From: Pseudomonas sp. PB106
Lineage (GTDB): Bacteria > Pseudomonadota > Gammaproteobacteria > Pseudomonadales > Pseudomonadaceae
Direction: 5' to 3'
Assembly (NCBI RefSeq): GCF_009764645.1
Contig: NZ_RWIM01000025.1
Location: 1-35,179 of the forward strand
DNA length: 35,179 nt
Below, piece after piece: positions 1-8,552 of the stretch; the first letter of the stretch is position 1; the number at the start of each line of letters is the position of its first letter. The translations under genes and the position numbers were made by a program. The notes below the pieces were generated by a model that worked only from the letters and a program-made list of their open reading frames with translations, did not search any database and was not told where the DNA came from.

Positions 1-80
1 GCTTGCCAGCGATTGCGGTGGATCATCCAACATAGATGCTGCCTGACCTGACGCCATCGCTGGCAAGCCAGCTCCCACAG
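1..80. repeat. REP-type inverted repeat
   Basis: Two 13-base arms, GCTTGCCAGCGAT (1-13) and its exact complement (56-68), face each other across about 42 bases and are followed by CAGCTCCCACAG. This is the layout of a paired pseudomonad REP element. It lies just past the stop of the acyl-CoA synthetase gene and is probably cut by the window edge. Confidence 0.75.
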
Positions 81-88
81 GGTTGTGG

Positions 89-1786
89 TTACCGCTCGAT
101 TGTTTTGATTTCCTCAATACTGATCTCGCGCATCCTGAATTTCTGGATCTTGCCCGTCACCGTCATCGGAAACTCCTCAACGAACTTGAAATGCCGTGGC
201 GTCTTGAAGTGCGCGATGCGTTCCTTGCACCAGGTTTGCAACTCCAGCTCGGAGGCGTTGTGGCCGGGATGGAATTTGATCCAGGCAACAATCTCCTCAC
301 CGTATCGCGAGCACGGAATGCCGATCACCTGCACGTCCGCCACTGCCGGATGGGTGAAGAAAAACTCTTCGAGCTCACGCGGGTAAATGTTCTCGCCGCC
401 GCGAATGATCATGTCTTTGTTACGCCCGGCGATGTTGACGTAGCCCTCCTCGTTCATGCTCGCCAGGTCACCGGTGTGCATCCAGCCGGCCTCATCAATG
501 GCTTCGGCCGTGGCTTGCGGATTGCTCCAGTAACCGAGCATCACGCTGTAACCACGGGTACAAAGTTCGCCGATGGTGCCGCGTGGCACGAGGTTGCCGG
601 CCTCGTCGATGATCTTGCTTTCCAGCTGTGGCTGCGTGCGGCCGACGGTGGTCACGCGCAACTCCAGATCATCGTTCGGCCCGGTTTGCAGCGACACCGG
701 GCTGGTTTCGGTCATGCCGTAGGCGATCTGCACTTCGCTCATGTGCATTTCGTTGATGACCCGGCGCATCACTTCGATCGGGCAGGTGGCACCGGCCATG
801 ATTCCGGTGCGCAGGCTCGACAGATCGAATTCGGCGCGTTGCGGCTGATCGAGCATGGCGATGAACATGGTCGGCACGCCGTAGAGCCCGGTGGCTTTTT
901 CTTCGGCGACGGTTTGCAGGGTCAGCAACGGGTCGAACGCGTCGTTGGGGTAAATCATCGTGCTGCCGTGGGTGATGCAACCGAGGTTGCCCATGACCAT
1001 GCCGAAGCAGTGGTACAGCGGTACCGGGATCACCAGGCGATCGCGCGGGGTCAGGCCGATGCTTTCGCCGACCATGTAACCGTTGTTGAGAATGTTGTAG
1101 TGACTGAGGGTCGCACCTTTGGGAAAACCGGTGGTGCCGGAGGTGTACTGGATGTTGACGGGCTGATCGAAGTGCAGGCTGTTGCTGCGCTCCTGCAATT
1201 GTTCGGGGGCGACGCTGGCTGCGAGGTCAGTCAATTGCGACCACGGCAGGAAACCTGAGGGCGGCTGTGCGTCGAGGCTGATCACGCCGCGCAATTGCGG
1301 CAGGTGCTCGCTGCGCAGTTGGCCGATGGATTGTTCGGCCAGTTCTGGCACCAGCCCTTGCAGCATGCCGTGGTAGTCAGAAGATTTGAACGCCCCGGCA
1401 CAGACCAGCCATTGGCAGCCGGATTGTTTGAGCACGTATTCGAGTTCGGAGCTGCGATAGGCCGGGTTGATGTTGACCAGGATCACGCCGATTTTCGCCG
1501 TGGCGAATTGGATGATGCACCACTGTGCGCAGTTCGGTGCCCAGATACCGAGGCGATCTCCGGCCTGCAAACCCAGGGCGAGCAGCGCTCTGGCGTGCAG
1601 GTCCACCGCATCGGCCAGTTGTCGCCAGGAATAGCGCAACTGCTGATGGCGCACCACCAGCGCTTCACCGTCGGGGTATTGGGCGACCGTCTGATCGAAC
1701 TGCTGCCCGATTGTCATCGCCAGCAAAGCTTTGTCCTGAGAACCACGGGTGTAGCTGCGCTGCGGACTTGCACTGGGTTGATCCAT
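89..1786 (-). CDS. AMP-binding acyl-CoA synthetase next to the liu operon
   Basis: A 565-residue ANL-superfamily ligase that should activate a carboxylic acid to its CoA thioester through an acyl-adenylate in the cytoplasm. Visible motifs are the P-loop [11 protein letters not shown], the adenine-binding YGMTETSP, the hinge region GWMHTGDL followed by [18 protein letters not shown], and the C-terminal TVTGKIQKF with the catalytic lysine. Length is normal for medium/long-chain fatty-acyl-CoA synthetases. The ATG at 1786 is preceded by AGGGG at suitable spacing. It is divergent from liuA across a 295-base gap with a REPIN and LiuR-type operators. A ligase beside isovaleryl-CoA dehydrogenase is also found in P. 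putida. From context I infer a branched short-chain acid such as isovalerate, or acetoacetate, as substrate; the sequence alone does not fix the chain length. Confidence 0.9.
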   Translation of the reverse strand: MDQPSASPQRSYTRGSQDKALLAMTIGQQFDQTVAQYPDGEALVVRHQQLRYSWRQLADAVDLHARALLALGLQAGDRLGIWAPNCAQWCIIQFATAKIGVILVNINPAYRSSELEYVLKQSGCQWLVCAGAFKSSDYHGMLQGLVPELAEQSIGQLRSEHLPQLRGVISLDAQPPSGFLPWSQLTDLAASVAPEQLQERSNSLHFDQPVNIQYTSGTTGFPKGATLSHYNILNNGYMVGESIGLTPRDRLVIPVPLYHCFGMVMGNLGCITHGSTMIYPNDAFDPLLTLQTVAEEKATGLYGVPTMFIAMLDQPQRAEFDLSSLRTGIMAGATCPIEVMRRVINEMHMSEVQIAYGMTETSPVSLQTGPNDDLELRVTTVGRTQPQLESKIIDEAGNLVPRGTIGELCTRGYSVMLGYWSNPQATAEAIDEAGWMHTGDLASMNEEGYVNIAGRNKDMIIRGGENIYPRELEEFFFTHPAVADVQVIGIPCSRYGEEIVAWIKFHPGHNASELELQTWCKERIAHFKTPRHFKFVEEFPMTVTGKIQKFRMREISIEEIKTIER

Positions 1787-1828
1787 GACGACCCCTATTG
1801 TCTTTATTTATGGGTTGCCGACGGTCAC

Positions 1829-1920
1829 TTGTAGGAGTGAGCCTGCTCGCGATCTCGATCCATCAGTCAACATTTACGTCGACTGACACGACGTGATCGC
1901 GAGCAGGCTCACTCCTACAA
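1829..1920. repeat. REPIN (paired REP, GTAGGAGTGAGCCTGCTCGC family)
   Basis: Perfect 26-base inverted arms at 1829-1854 and 1895-1920 (starting TTGTAGGAGTGAGCC) enclose a 40-base spacer. The same arm sequence recurs at 32456-32545 with an unrelated spacer, as expected for a dispersed REPIN family. It sits in the divergent gap between the acyl-CoA synthetase and liuA, upstream of the LiuR-type operators. Confidence 0.9.
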
Positions 1921-1966
1921 AAACTAATCAGCTTTCAATCTTGAACTGGCCCTACTCTCGCTCAAG

Positions 1967-1982
1967 TTGACGTTAACGTAAA
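1967..1982. promoter_or_regulatory. LiuR-type operator 1 (distal)
   Basis: TTGACGTTAACGTAAA contains the perfect palindrome ACGTTAACGT (1970-1979). It fits the form known for LiuR, the MerR-family regulator of branched-chain amino acid catabolism. It lies 6 bases upstream of the likely liuA -35 element, and its centre is 43 bp (about four helical turns) from the proximal copy. Assignment to LiuR rests on the motif and the downstream operon; no liuR gene lies in the window. Confidence 0.78.
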
Positions 1983-1988
1983 GGGTGA

Positions 1989-2017
1989 TTGACAGTCATT
2001 CCTCACACGCTTACGTT
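1989..2017 (+). promoter_or_regulatory. Probable liuA promoter
   Basis: A consensus -35 TTGACA (1989-1994) is followed by a 17-base spacer and TACGTT (2012-2017) as a weak -10. The -10 lies inside the proximal LiuR-type palindrome, so a bound regulator would block polymerase directly. Transcription would start near 2024, giving a leader of about 58 bases before the liuA ATG at 2082. This is predicted from sequence only. Confidence 0.6.
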
Positions 2018-2025
2018 AACGTAAA
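2010..2025. promoter_or_regulatory. LiuR-type operator 2 (proximal, over the -10)
   Basis: CTTACGTTAACGTAAA carries the 14-base palindrome TTACGTTAACGTAA (2011-2024), the same core as the distal copy. It covers the predicted -10 and start point of liuA, which suggests repression that is relieved by a pathway intermediate. Confidence 0.8.
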
Positions 2026-2081
2026 GGTGAGAGCTGAGTGGCCGCTCTCCCCACCCTACAAAAAAGCCAAAAAGGTGAACC

Positions 2082-3245
2082 ATGAGCTATCCCTCCCTGA
2101 ATTTTGCCCTCGGTGAAACCATCGACATGCTGCGCGATCAGGTTCAGTCCTTCGTCGCCAAGGAGATCGCTCCGCGTGCGGCGCAGATCGACAGCGACAA
2201 CCTGTTCCCCGCCGACATGTGGCGCAAATTCGGTGACATGGGCCTGCTCGGCATCACCGTTCCGGAGGAGTACGGCGGTGCTGGCCTGGGTTACCTGGCG
2301 CACGTCGTCGCGATGGAAGAAATCAGCCGCGGCTCGGCCTCGGTGGCGTTGTCCTACGGCGCGCACTCCAACCTTTGCGTCAACCAGATCAATCGCAACG
2401 GCAACCACGAACAGAAAGCCAAATACCTGCCGAAGCTGATCAGCGGCGAGCACGTCGGCGCACTGGCAATGAGCGAACCCAACGCCGGTTCCGATGTGGT
2501 TTCGATGAAACTGCGCGCCGACAAACGCGGCGACCGTTACGTCCTCAACGGCAGCAAAACCTGGATCACCAACGGCCCCGACGCCAACACCTACGTGATC
2601 TACGCCAAGACCGATCTGGAAAAAGGCCCCCACGGCATCACCGCATTCATCGTCGAGCGCGACTGGAAAGGCTTCAGCCGCAGCAACAAGTTCGACAAGC
2701 TCGGCATGCGCGGCTCCAACACCTGCGAACTGTTCTTCGATGACGTCGAAGTGCCCGAGGAAAACATCCTCGGCGTGCTCAACGGCGGCGTGAAAGTGCT
2801 GATGAGCGGCCTCGATTACGAGCGCGTCGTGCTGTCTGGTGGCCCGACCGGGATCATGCAGTCGTGCATGGACCTGATCGTGCCGTACATCCACGACCGT
2901 AAACAGTTCGGCCAGAGCATCGGCGAGTTCCAGCTGATCCAGGGCAAAGTCGCCGACATGTACACCCAACTCAACGCCAGCCGCGCTTATCTCTATGCGG
3001 TTGCGCAGGCTTGCGAGCGTGGCGAAACCACCCGCAAAGACGCTGCTGGGGTCATTCTCTACACCGCCGAGCGCGCCACACAGATGGCCCTCGACGCGAT
3101 CCAGATTCTCGGCGGTAACGGTTACATCAACGAGTTCCCGGCGGGCCGTCTGCTGCGTGACGCCAAGCTGTACGAAATCGGCGCCGGCACCAGTGAGATC
3201 CGTCGCATGCTGATCGGTCGCGAACTGTTCAACGAAACGAAATAA
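2082..3245 (+). CDS. liuA: Isovaleryl-CoA dehydrogenase LiuA
   Basis: A 387-residue FAD acyl-CoA dehydrogenase converting isovaleryl-CoA to 3-methylcrotonyl-CoA, with electrons passed to ETF. Family signatures are visible: [17 protein letters not shown] in the middle domain, [19 protein letters not shown], and the C-terminal [20 protein letters not shown] followed by [17 protein letters not shown]. The catalytic base is expected at Glu247 in [12 protein letters not shown], the position typical of isovaleryl-CoA dehydrogenases rather than the common C-terminal glutamate. The ATG at 2082 follows AAGGTG at good spacing. It is the first gene of liuABCD and sits behind two LiuR-type operators. Confidence 0.95.
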   Translation: MSYPSLNFALGETIDMLRDQVQSFVAKEIAPRAAQIDSDNLFPADMWRKFGDMGLLGITVPEEYGGAGLGYLAHVVAMEEISRGSASVALSYGAHSNLCVNQINRNGNHEQKAKYLPKLISGEHVGALAMSEPNAGSDVVSMKLRADKRGDRYVLNGSKTWITNGPDANTYVIYAKTDLEKGPHGITAFIVERDWKGFSRSNKFDKLGMRGSNTCELFFDDVEVPEENILGVLNGGVKVLMSGLDYERVVLSGGPTGIMQSCMDLIVPYIHDRKQFGQSIGEFQLIQGKVADMYTQLNASRAYLYAVAQACERGETTRKDAAGVILYTAERATQMALDAIQILGGNGYINEFPAGRLLRDAKLYEIGAGTSEIRRMLIGRELFNETK

Positions 3246-3250
3246 ATTTC

Positions 3251-3330
3251 GTCAGCTGCGAGCTGCAAGTTTCAAGCTGCAAGAGAACAGCTTTAACTTG
3301 CCGCTCCAAGCTTGCAACTCCTAGCTGCTT
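3251..3330. repeat. AGCTGCAAG-type repeat in the liuA-liuB gap
   Basis: AGCTGCAAG occurs at 3261-3269 and 3275-3283 (14-base period), and related inverted copies (CTTGCAACT at 3311-3319, CTTGCCGCT near 3297) lie on the other side of a short AT-richer centre. The RNA could fold into a long imperfect stem just before the liuB ribosome-binding site. It fills most of the 97-base gap in an operon whose other junctions are tight. Confidence 0.6.
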
Positions 3331-3342
3331 ACGGAGTAAGCC

Positions 3343-4947
3343 ATGATTCTGCACACTCAGCTCAACCCGCGTTCAGCGGAGTTCGCCGCCAATACTGCGG
3401 CGATGCTCAAACAGGTCGACGCCCTGCATACCCTGCTCGCCCAAGTGGCGCAGGGTGGCGGCGCAAAAGCCCAGGAACGCCACACCTCGCGCGGCAAATT
3501 GCTGCCGCGTGAACGCATCAACCGATTGCTTGATCCGGGCTCGCCGTTTCTGGAAATCAGCCAGCTGGCCGCCCATGCGGTTTACGGCGAAGACGTGCCA
3601 GCCGCCGGTGTGATCGCCGGGATCGGTCGTGTCGAAGGCGTCGAGTGCATGATCGTCGCCAACGATGCGACGGTGAAGGGTGGTTCGTATTATCCGCTGA
3701 CCGTGAAGAAACACCTGCGCGCGCAGACCATCGCTCAGCAGAATCGTCTGCCGTGCATTTATCTGGTGGATTCCGGTGGCGCCAACCTGCCGCGTCAGGA
3801 CGAAGTGTTTCCGGATCGCGAGCACTTCGGACGGATCTTCTTCAATCAGGCCAACATGAGCGCGATGGGTATTCCGCAGATCGCTGTGGTGATGGGCTCG
3901 TGCACTGCCGGCGGTGCATATGTGCCGGCGATGGCTGACGAAGCGATTATGGTGCGCAATCAGGCAACGATTTTCCTCGCCGGCCCGCCGCTGGTGAAAG
4001 CCGCGACCGGTGAAGTGGTCAGCGCCGAAGACTTGGGCGGAGCCGATGTGCACTGCAAGATTTCCGGGGTCGCCGACCATTACGCCGAGAGCGACGAACA
4101 TGCCCTCGCCCTCGCCCGCCGCAGCGTCGCCAACCTCAACTGGCGCAAACTCGGTGAAGTGCAACAACGCGCACCAATTGCGCCGCTGTACGCCAGCGAT
4201 GAGTTGTACGGCGTGGTTTCGGCCGACGCCAAGCAACCGTTCGACGTGCGCGAAGTGATTGCGCGACTGGTCGACGGTTCGGTGTTCGATGAATTCAAGG
4301 CCCTGTTCGGCACCACACTGGTCTGCGGTTTCGCCCATTTGCACGGTTACCCGATCGCGATTCTGGCGAACAACGGCATCCTCTTCGCCGAAGCCGCGCA
4401 GAAAGGCGCGCACTTCATCGAACTGGCCTGCCAGAGAGGCATTCCGCTGCTGTTCCTGCAAAACATCACCGGTTTCATGGTCGGTCAGAAATACGAGGCC
4501 GGTGGCATCGCCAAACACGGCGCAAAACTGGTGACCGCTGTGGCGTGCGCGAAAGTGCCGAAATTCACCGTGATCATCGGCGGCAGCTTCGGCGCAGGTA
4601 ACTACGGCATGTGCGGGCGGGCTTACGACCCGCGTTTCCTGTGGATGTGGCCGAATGCGCGCATCGGCGTGATGGGTGCCGAGCAGGCCGCTGGCGTGCT
4701 GGTGCAGGTCAAGCGTGAGCAGGCTGAACGTGGCGGGCAGGCGTTCAGTGCCGAGCAGGAAGCCGAGATCAAACAGCCAATCCTCGATCAATACGAAGAA
4801 CAGGGTCACCCCTACTATTCCAGCGCACGGCTGTGGGACGACGGCGTCATCGACCCGGCGCAGACCCGCGATGTGCTGGCCCTGGCCTTGTCCGCGTCGC
4901 TGAACGCGCCAATCGAACCGAGCCGCTTCGGCGTGTTCCGGATGTGA
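3343..4947 (+). CDS. liuB: Methylcrotonyl-CoA carboxylase, carboxyltransferase subunit LiuB
   Basis: A 534-residue biotin-dependent carboxyltransferase (beta) subunit. With LiuD it carboxylates 3-methylcrotonyl-CoA to 3-methylglutaconyl-CoA. It has the tandem crotonase-like halves of the family, with [20 protein letters not shown] and [14 protein letters not shown] in the C-terminal half, and [18 protein letters not shown] typical of methylcrotonyl-CoA rather than propionyl-CoA enzymes. Length matches the family. The ATG at 3343 follows ACGGAG about 8 bases upstream. It is 97 bases after liuA across a repeat and 13 bases before liuC. Confidence 0.95.
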   Translation: MILHTQLNPRSAEFAANTAAMLKQVDALHTLLAQVAQGGGAKAQERHTSRGKLLPRERINRLLDPGSPFLEISQLAAHAVYGEDVPAAGVIAGIGRVEGVECMIVANDATVKGGSYYPLTVKKHLRAQTIAQQNRLPCIYLVDSGGANLPRQDEVFPDREHFGRIFFNQANMSAMGIPQIAVVMGSCTAGGAYVPAMADEAIMVRNQATIFLAGPPLVKAATGEVVSAEDLGGADVHCKISGVADHYAESDEHALALARRSVANLNWRKLGEVQQRAPIAPLYASDELYGVVSADAKQPFDVREVIARLVDGSVFDEFKALFGTTLVCGFAHLHGYPIAILANNGILFAEAAQKGAHFIELACQRGIPLLFLQNITGFMVGQKYEAGGIAKHGAKLVTAVACAKVPKFTVIIGGSFGAGNYGMCGRAYDPRFLWMWPNARIGVMGAEQAAGVLVQVKREQAERGGQAFSAEQEAEIKQPILDQYEEQGHPYYSSARLWDDGVIDPAQTRDVLALALSASLNAPIEPSRFGVFRM

Positions 4948-4960
4948 TCGGGAGAATCTC

Positions 4961-5773
4961 ATGAGCGACTTCAACACCCTCGAACTGCACAGCGACCCAC
5001 GGGGTTTCGCCACCCTGTGGCTCAACCGCGCGGAAAAAAACAACGCGTTCAACGCCGAGATGATCCGTGAGCTGATCCTCGCACTGGACAAAGTCGCCAG
5101 CGACGCCAGCCTGCGTTTCTTGCTGGTACGCGGCCGTGGCAAGCATTTCAGCGCCGGCGCTGATCTGGCGTGGATGCAGCAATCCGCCGAACTCGATTAC
5201 CACACCAACCTCGATGACGCCCGTGAACTGGCGGAGCTGATGTACAACCTCGCCAAACTGAAAATTCCGACCCTGGCGGTGGTGCAAGGCGCGGCGTTTG
5301 GCGGAGCGTTGGGGCTGATCAGTTGCTGCGACATGGCGATTGGCGCCGATGACGCGCAATTCTGCCTGTCGGAAGTGCGCATTGGTCTGGCGCCCGCTGT
5401 CATCAGCCCGTTCGTGGTGCAAGCCATTGGCGAGCGTGCAGCACGGCGTTATGCCCTCACTGCCGAACGTTTTGGCGGTCAGCGGGCGCGAGAAATCGGT
5501 TTGTTGGCCGACAGTTATCCGGCGGCCGAACTCGATGAGCAAGTCGAACAATGGATCAACAATCTGCTGCTCAACAGCCCTGCCGCCATGCGCGCCAGCA
5601 AGGACTTGTTGCGTGAAGTCGGCAACGGTGCACTGACCCCAGCCCTGCGCCGCTACACCGAAAACGCCATCGCGCGCATCCGTGTCAGCCCTGAGGGTCA
5701 GGAAGGCTTGCGGGCGTTTCTGCAAAAACGTCCGCCGAGCTGGCAAGCAGCAACCATCAAGGAGTCGCGTTGA
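4961..5773 (+). CDS. liuC: 3-Methylglutaconyl-CoA hydratase LiuC
   Basis: A 270-residue crotonase-fold hydratase. In this operon it should hydrate 3-methylglutaconyl-CoA to 3-hydroxy-3-methylglutaryl-CoA. Oxyanion-hole segments are visible at GKHFSAGADLAWM and VVQGAAFGGALGLISCCDM, followed by the active-site strand LSEVRIGLAPAVISPFVV. The ATG at 4961 follows GGGAG at good spacing. Its TGA (5771-5773) overlaps the ATG of liuD by one base, implying coupled translation. The exact substrate is inferred from the operon, because crotonases are hard to separate by motif alone. Confidence 0.92.
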   Translation: MSDFNTLELHSDPRGFATLWLNRAEKNNAFNAEMIRELILALDKVASDASLRFLLVRGRGKHFSAGADLAWMQQSAELDYHTNLDDARELAELMYNLAKLKIPTLAVVQGAAFGGALGLISCCDMAIGADDAQFCLSEVRIGLAPAVISPFVVQAIGERAARRYALTAERFGGQRAREIGLLADSYPAAELDEQVEQWINNLLLNSPAAMRASKDLLREVGNGALTPALRRYTENAIARIRVSPEGQEGLRAFLQKRPPSWQAATIKESR

Positions 5774-7722
5774 TGAGCGCACCTGTTCTCACCACCCTGC
5801 TGGTGGCCAACCGTGGCGAAATCGCTTGCCGCGTGATGCGCACCGCCAAAGCGCTGGGCCTGACCACCGTCGCCGTGCACAGCGCCACCGACCGCGAAGC
5901 GCGGCACAGCCGGGAAGCGGATATCCGCGTCGACCTGGGCGGCAGTAAAGCAGCTGACACTTATCTGCAAATCGACAAGCTGATTGCGGCGGCCAAGGCC
6001 AGCGGCGCACAGGCAATTCATCCGGGTTATGGCTTTTTGTCCGAGAACGCTGGCTTCGCTCGCGCGATTGAAGCGGCCGGCCTGATCTTCCTCGGCCCGC
6101 CCGCCTCGGCCATCGACGCCATGGGCAGCAAATCGGCCGCCAAGGCGCTGATGGAAACCGCCGGTGTGCCGCTGGTGCCGGGTTATCACGGCGAAGCGCA
6201 GGATCTCGACACGTTCCGCACTGCCTGCGAACGTATCGGCTATCCAGTGCTGCTCAAGGCCACGGCGGGCGGCGGCGGTAAAGGCATGAAAGTGGTCGAG
6301 GACGTCAGCCAACTGGCCGAAGCCCTCGCCTCGGCCCAGCGTGAAGCGCAGTCGTCGTTCGGCGATTCGCGGATGCTGGTCGAGAAATATTTGCTCAAAC
6401 CGCGTCACGTGGAAATCCAGGTATTCGCCGACCAGCATGGCAATTGTCTGTACCTCAATGAGCGGGACTGCTCGATCCAGCGTCGTCATCAAAAGGTCGT
6501 GGAGGAAGCGCCAGCTCCGGGCCTGACGCCTGAACTGCGGCGGGCGATGGGCGAAGCGGCCGTGCGCTCGGCGCAGGCGATCGGGTATGTCGGCGCCGGC
6601 ACGGTGGAGTTTCTGCTGGATGCGCGCGGCGAGTTTTTCTTTATGGAGATGAACACGCGGCTGCAGGTTGAGCACCCTGTGACCGAGGCGATCACGGGTC
6701 TGGATCTGGTGGCCTGGCAAATCCGCGTGGCCCTTGGTGAAGCGCTACCGATCACCCAGGCGCAAGTACCGCTCAACGGCCATGCGATTGAAGTTCGCTT
6801 GTATGCCGAAGACCCTTCGAACGATTTTCTGCCGGCAACCGGGCGTCTGGATTTGTATCGCGAGTCCGCTGCGGGACCCGGGCGTCGAGTCGATAGCGGG
6901 GTTGAAGAAGGCGATGAAATTTCACCATTCTACGACCCGATGCTCGGCAAGCTGATTGCCTGGGGTGAGGATCGTGAGCAGGCGCGCCTGCGTTTGCTGA
7001 GCATGCTGGACGAATTCGCGATTGGGGGTTTGAAGACCAACATCAACTTCTTGCGGCGGATCATCGCGCACCCGGCGTTCGCGGCGGCGGAACTGGATAC
7101 CGGATTTATTCCGCGGTATCAGGAGCAATTGCTGCCTGTAGCGGGCACATTGAGCGATGCGTTCTGGGAGGCCGCGGCTCAAGCGGTGGCGCAGAGTCTG
7201 CCTCAGCTAGCGCGCCTGGATGACCCTGCTTCGCCGTGGTCGCTGAACAGCGGATTGCGCGCGGGACTGCCTCGAGAAGTCACACTGCATTTGAGTTGTG
7301 AGGGGCAGCATCGGGCGCTGACGCTGAGTACCGCTGGCCACGCCAAACTGGCCGGCGAGCAACTCATCGTTGAACACGAAGGCGTACGTCGCACATTGCG
7401 TGCTATCCGCCAGGGCGATGCGCTGTACTTGCAGTGGGAAGGTGAGTTGCGTCGAATCGAGACGTACGACCCGATCAGCGCCGTCGAAGCCAGTCACAGT
7501 CATCAGGGCGGGCTGACTGCACCGATGAACGGCAGCATCGTCCGGGTATTGGTCACGGCCGGGCAATCGGTTGAAGCCGGCGCGCAACTGGTGGTACTGG
7601 AGGCCATGAAGATGGAGCACAGCATCCGCGCGCCCCATGCAGGTGTAATCAAAGCGCTGTATTGCCAGGAAGGTGAAATGGTCGGCGAAGGCAGCGCTTT
7701 GGTTGAACTGGAAGCAGTGTGA
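5773..7722 (+). CDS. liuD: Methylcrotonyl-CoA carboxylase, biotin-carboxylase/BCCP subunit LiuD
   Basis: The alpha subunit, 649 residues from the ATG at 5773. That start overlaps the liuC stop as TGATG and follows AAGGAG (5758-5763); a TTG three bases upstream in frame is less likely. The N-terminal biotin-carboxylase domain starts LLVANRGEIACRVMRTAKAL, with the ATP-grasp glycine loop KATAGGGGKGMKVV from about residue 162 and EMNTRLQVEHPVTE. The C-terminal biotinyl domain carries EAMKMEH with the biotinylated lysine at position 613. It carboxylates its own biotin using ATP and bicarbonate and passes the group to LiuB. It is the last liu gene here; liuE does not follow. Confidence 0.95.
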   Translation: MSAPVLTTLLVANRGEIACRVMRTAKALGLTTVAVHSATDREARHSREADIRVDLGGSKAADTYLQIDKLIAAAKASGAQAIHPGYGFLSENAGFARAIEAAGLIFLGPPASAIDAMGSKSAAKALMETAGVPLVPGYHGEAQDLDTFRTACERIGYPVLLKATAGGGGKGMKVVEDVSQLAEALASAQREAQSSFGDSRMLVEKYLLKPRHVEIQVFADQHGNCLYLNERDCSIQRRHQKVVEEAPAPGLTPELRRAMGEAAVRSAQAIGYVGAGTVEFLLDARGEFFFMEMNTRLQVEHPVTEAITGLDLVAWQIRVALGEALPITQAQVPLNGHAIEVRLYAEDPSNDFLPATGRLDLYRESAAGPGRRVDSGVEEGDEISPFYDPMLGKLIAWGEDREQARLRLLSMLDEFAIGGLKTNINFLRRIIAHPAFAAAELDTGFIPRYQEQLLPVAGTLSDAFWEAAAQAVAQSLPQLARLDDPASPWSLNSGLRAGLPREVTLHLSCEGQHRALTLSTAGHAKLAGEQLIVEHEGVRRTLRAIRQGDALYLQWEGELRRIETYDPISAVEASHSHQGGLTAPMNGSIVRVLVTAGQSVEAGAQLVVLEAMKMEHSIRAPHAGVIKALYCQEGEMVGEGSALVELEAV

Positions 7723-7729
7723 AGGGATG

Positions 7730-7759
7730 GATCGATCCTACGCCTGGCGAGGATCGATC
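7730..7759. terminator. Hairpin between the liu operon and the convergent S24 gene
   Basis: A perfect 10-base stem, GATCGATCCT (7730-7739) with AGGATCGATC (7750-7759), closes a 10-base loop, 7 bases after the liuD stop and 3 bases before the end of the convergent gene. There is no clear U-run on either strand, so it may act as a shared weak or Rho-assisted terminator or as an mRNA 3'-end protector. Confidence 0.55.
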
Positions 7760-7762
7760 TGA

Positions 7763-8422
7763 CTAGTAGCGCGCCGTTGCCTGAACCACGACACCGAGGA
7801 TTCGACATTCTTCGGTGAACAGGGTTTTCGGCCAGGTCGGGTTGAGCGGCACCAGATAACGCTGGCCGTTCTGCTCGTCGAGCTTTCGGAAAACCGCTTC
7901 CTCACTGTTCGGCCACTGGGCAATCACCAGTTTGCCCGGCACGGCCTCCGCCTCCGGGTCGACCAGTATCAGCATGCCTTCGGCAATGCTCTGACCTGTG
8001 GGCGCGGTCATCGAGTCCCCCGTCACTGTCAGCCAGAAAGCCGCGCCACGGGCGTGGTAATCCGTCAGTTCGAAACGCTGCTTGTCCGATGTGGGAACGT
8101 AGGCAGACGATCCGCTCTCGCGCACCTCGCAGGGCGTACGCCAGTCACTGACCGGGTAACGGAAGTACGGGTTGTACTTCTGCGCCAGCGGCATGTCGTC
8201 CTCCGGCTCCAGTGGCGGTTCGCGAATGACCAGCACCACTTCGAGGAAATCCATCCCCAGTGCGTGCAGCACGCGATTCATTTCCGTGATACCGGGTTCG
8301 CGACGTTTGTTCAGCCAATGACCGATCCCGCCCTGGGACATGCCGACGCGCTCTCCGAGCTCTGTTTGAGTGATTTTGAGTTCACTCATCTTGGCCTTGA
8401 CCAACTCAATCCATTTATCCAT
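7763..8422 (-). CDS. XRE/S24 LexA-like repressor (PrtR/CI type)
   Basis: A 219-residue cytoplasmic regulator with an N-terminal helix-turn-helix (about residues 10-60, ITQTELGERVGMSQGGIGHW) and a C-terminal S24 peptidase-like domain (about 110-215). The start is ATG 8422, preceded by AAGGTG; an upstream in-frame ATG (8464) would add 14 unlikely residues. Ser137 in TGDSM is the expected nucleophile. The lysine usually found in F-K-K-L of related repressors lies in FRKL here, so Arg179 may occupy the catalytic site with Lys180 next to it. No Ala-Gly or Cys-Gly lies where the scissile bond is expected; the nearest is Ser-Gly at 103-104. It is divergent from a DUF6124-type gene over an operator-like sequence. 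No phage or tailocin genes are nearby. The target regulon is unknown. Confidence 0.88.
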   Translation of the reverse strand: MDKWIELVKAKMSELKITQTELGERVGMSQGGIGHWLNKRREPGITEMNRVLHALGMDFLEVVLVIREPPLEPEDDMPLAQKYNPYFRYPVSDWRTPCEVRESGSSAYVPTSDKQRFELTDYHARGAAFWLTVTGDSMTAPTGQSIAEGMLILVDPEAEAVPGKLVIAQWPNSEEAVFRKLDEQNGQRYLVPLNPTWPKTLFTEECRILGVVVQATARY

Positions 8423-8467
8423 GTGCGGCACCTTACGCGGACGCCTTCGGCCAGCAAAACACATATT

Positions 8468-8505
8468 GTAGTATTTAAATTCTGGTCACAACTACGATTA
8501 GTACT
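8468..8505. promoter_or_regulatory. Operator-like dyad in the divergent S24/DUF6124 gap
   Basis: ACTACGATTAGTACT (8491-8505) is an imperfect dyad with half-sites ACTAC/GTACT separated by five bases; 10 of the 14 non-central bases agree between strands. A further half-site-like GTAGTA is at 8468-8473. TACAAT (complement of 8465-8470) is a plausible -10 for the repressor, and TACTAT (8502-8507) for the forward gene. The placement fits CI-like autorepression. This is inference from symmetry and position. Confidence 0.4.
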
Positions 8506-8552
8506 ATCCTGAGAACACGGATTTTTTATCGCACATGGAGTGACCTCTCATC

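Noticed and set aside
83..1258. 391-codon plus-strand frame opposite the acyl-CoA synthetase
   Set aside because: His/Asp/Val-rich antisense composition with no motif; the minus-strand ligase is certain.
3373..5142. 589-codon minus-strand open frame opposite liuB/liuC
   Set aside because: Shadow frame caused by high GC and codon bias; no domain, no ribosome-binding site, and the plus strand holds well-known enzymes.
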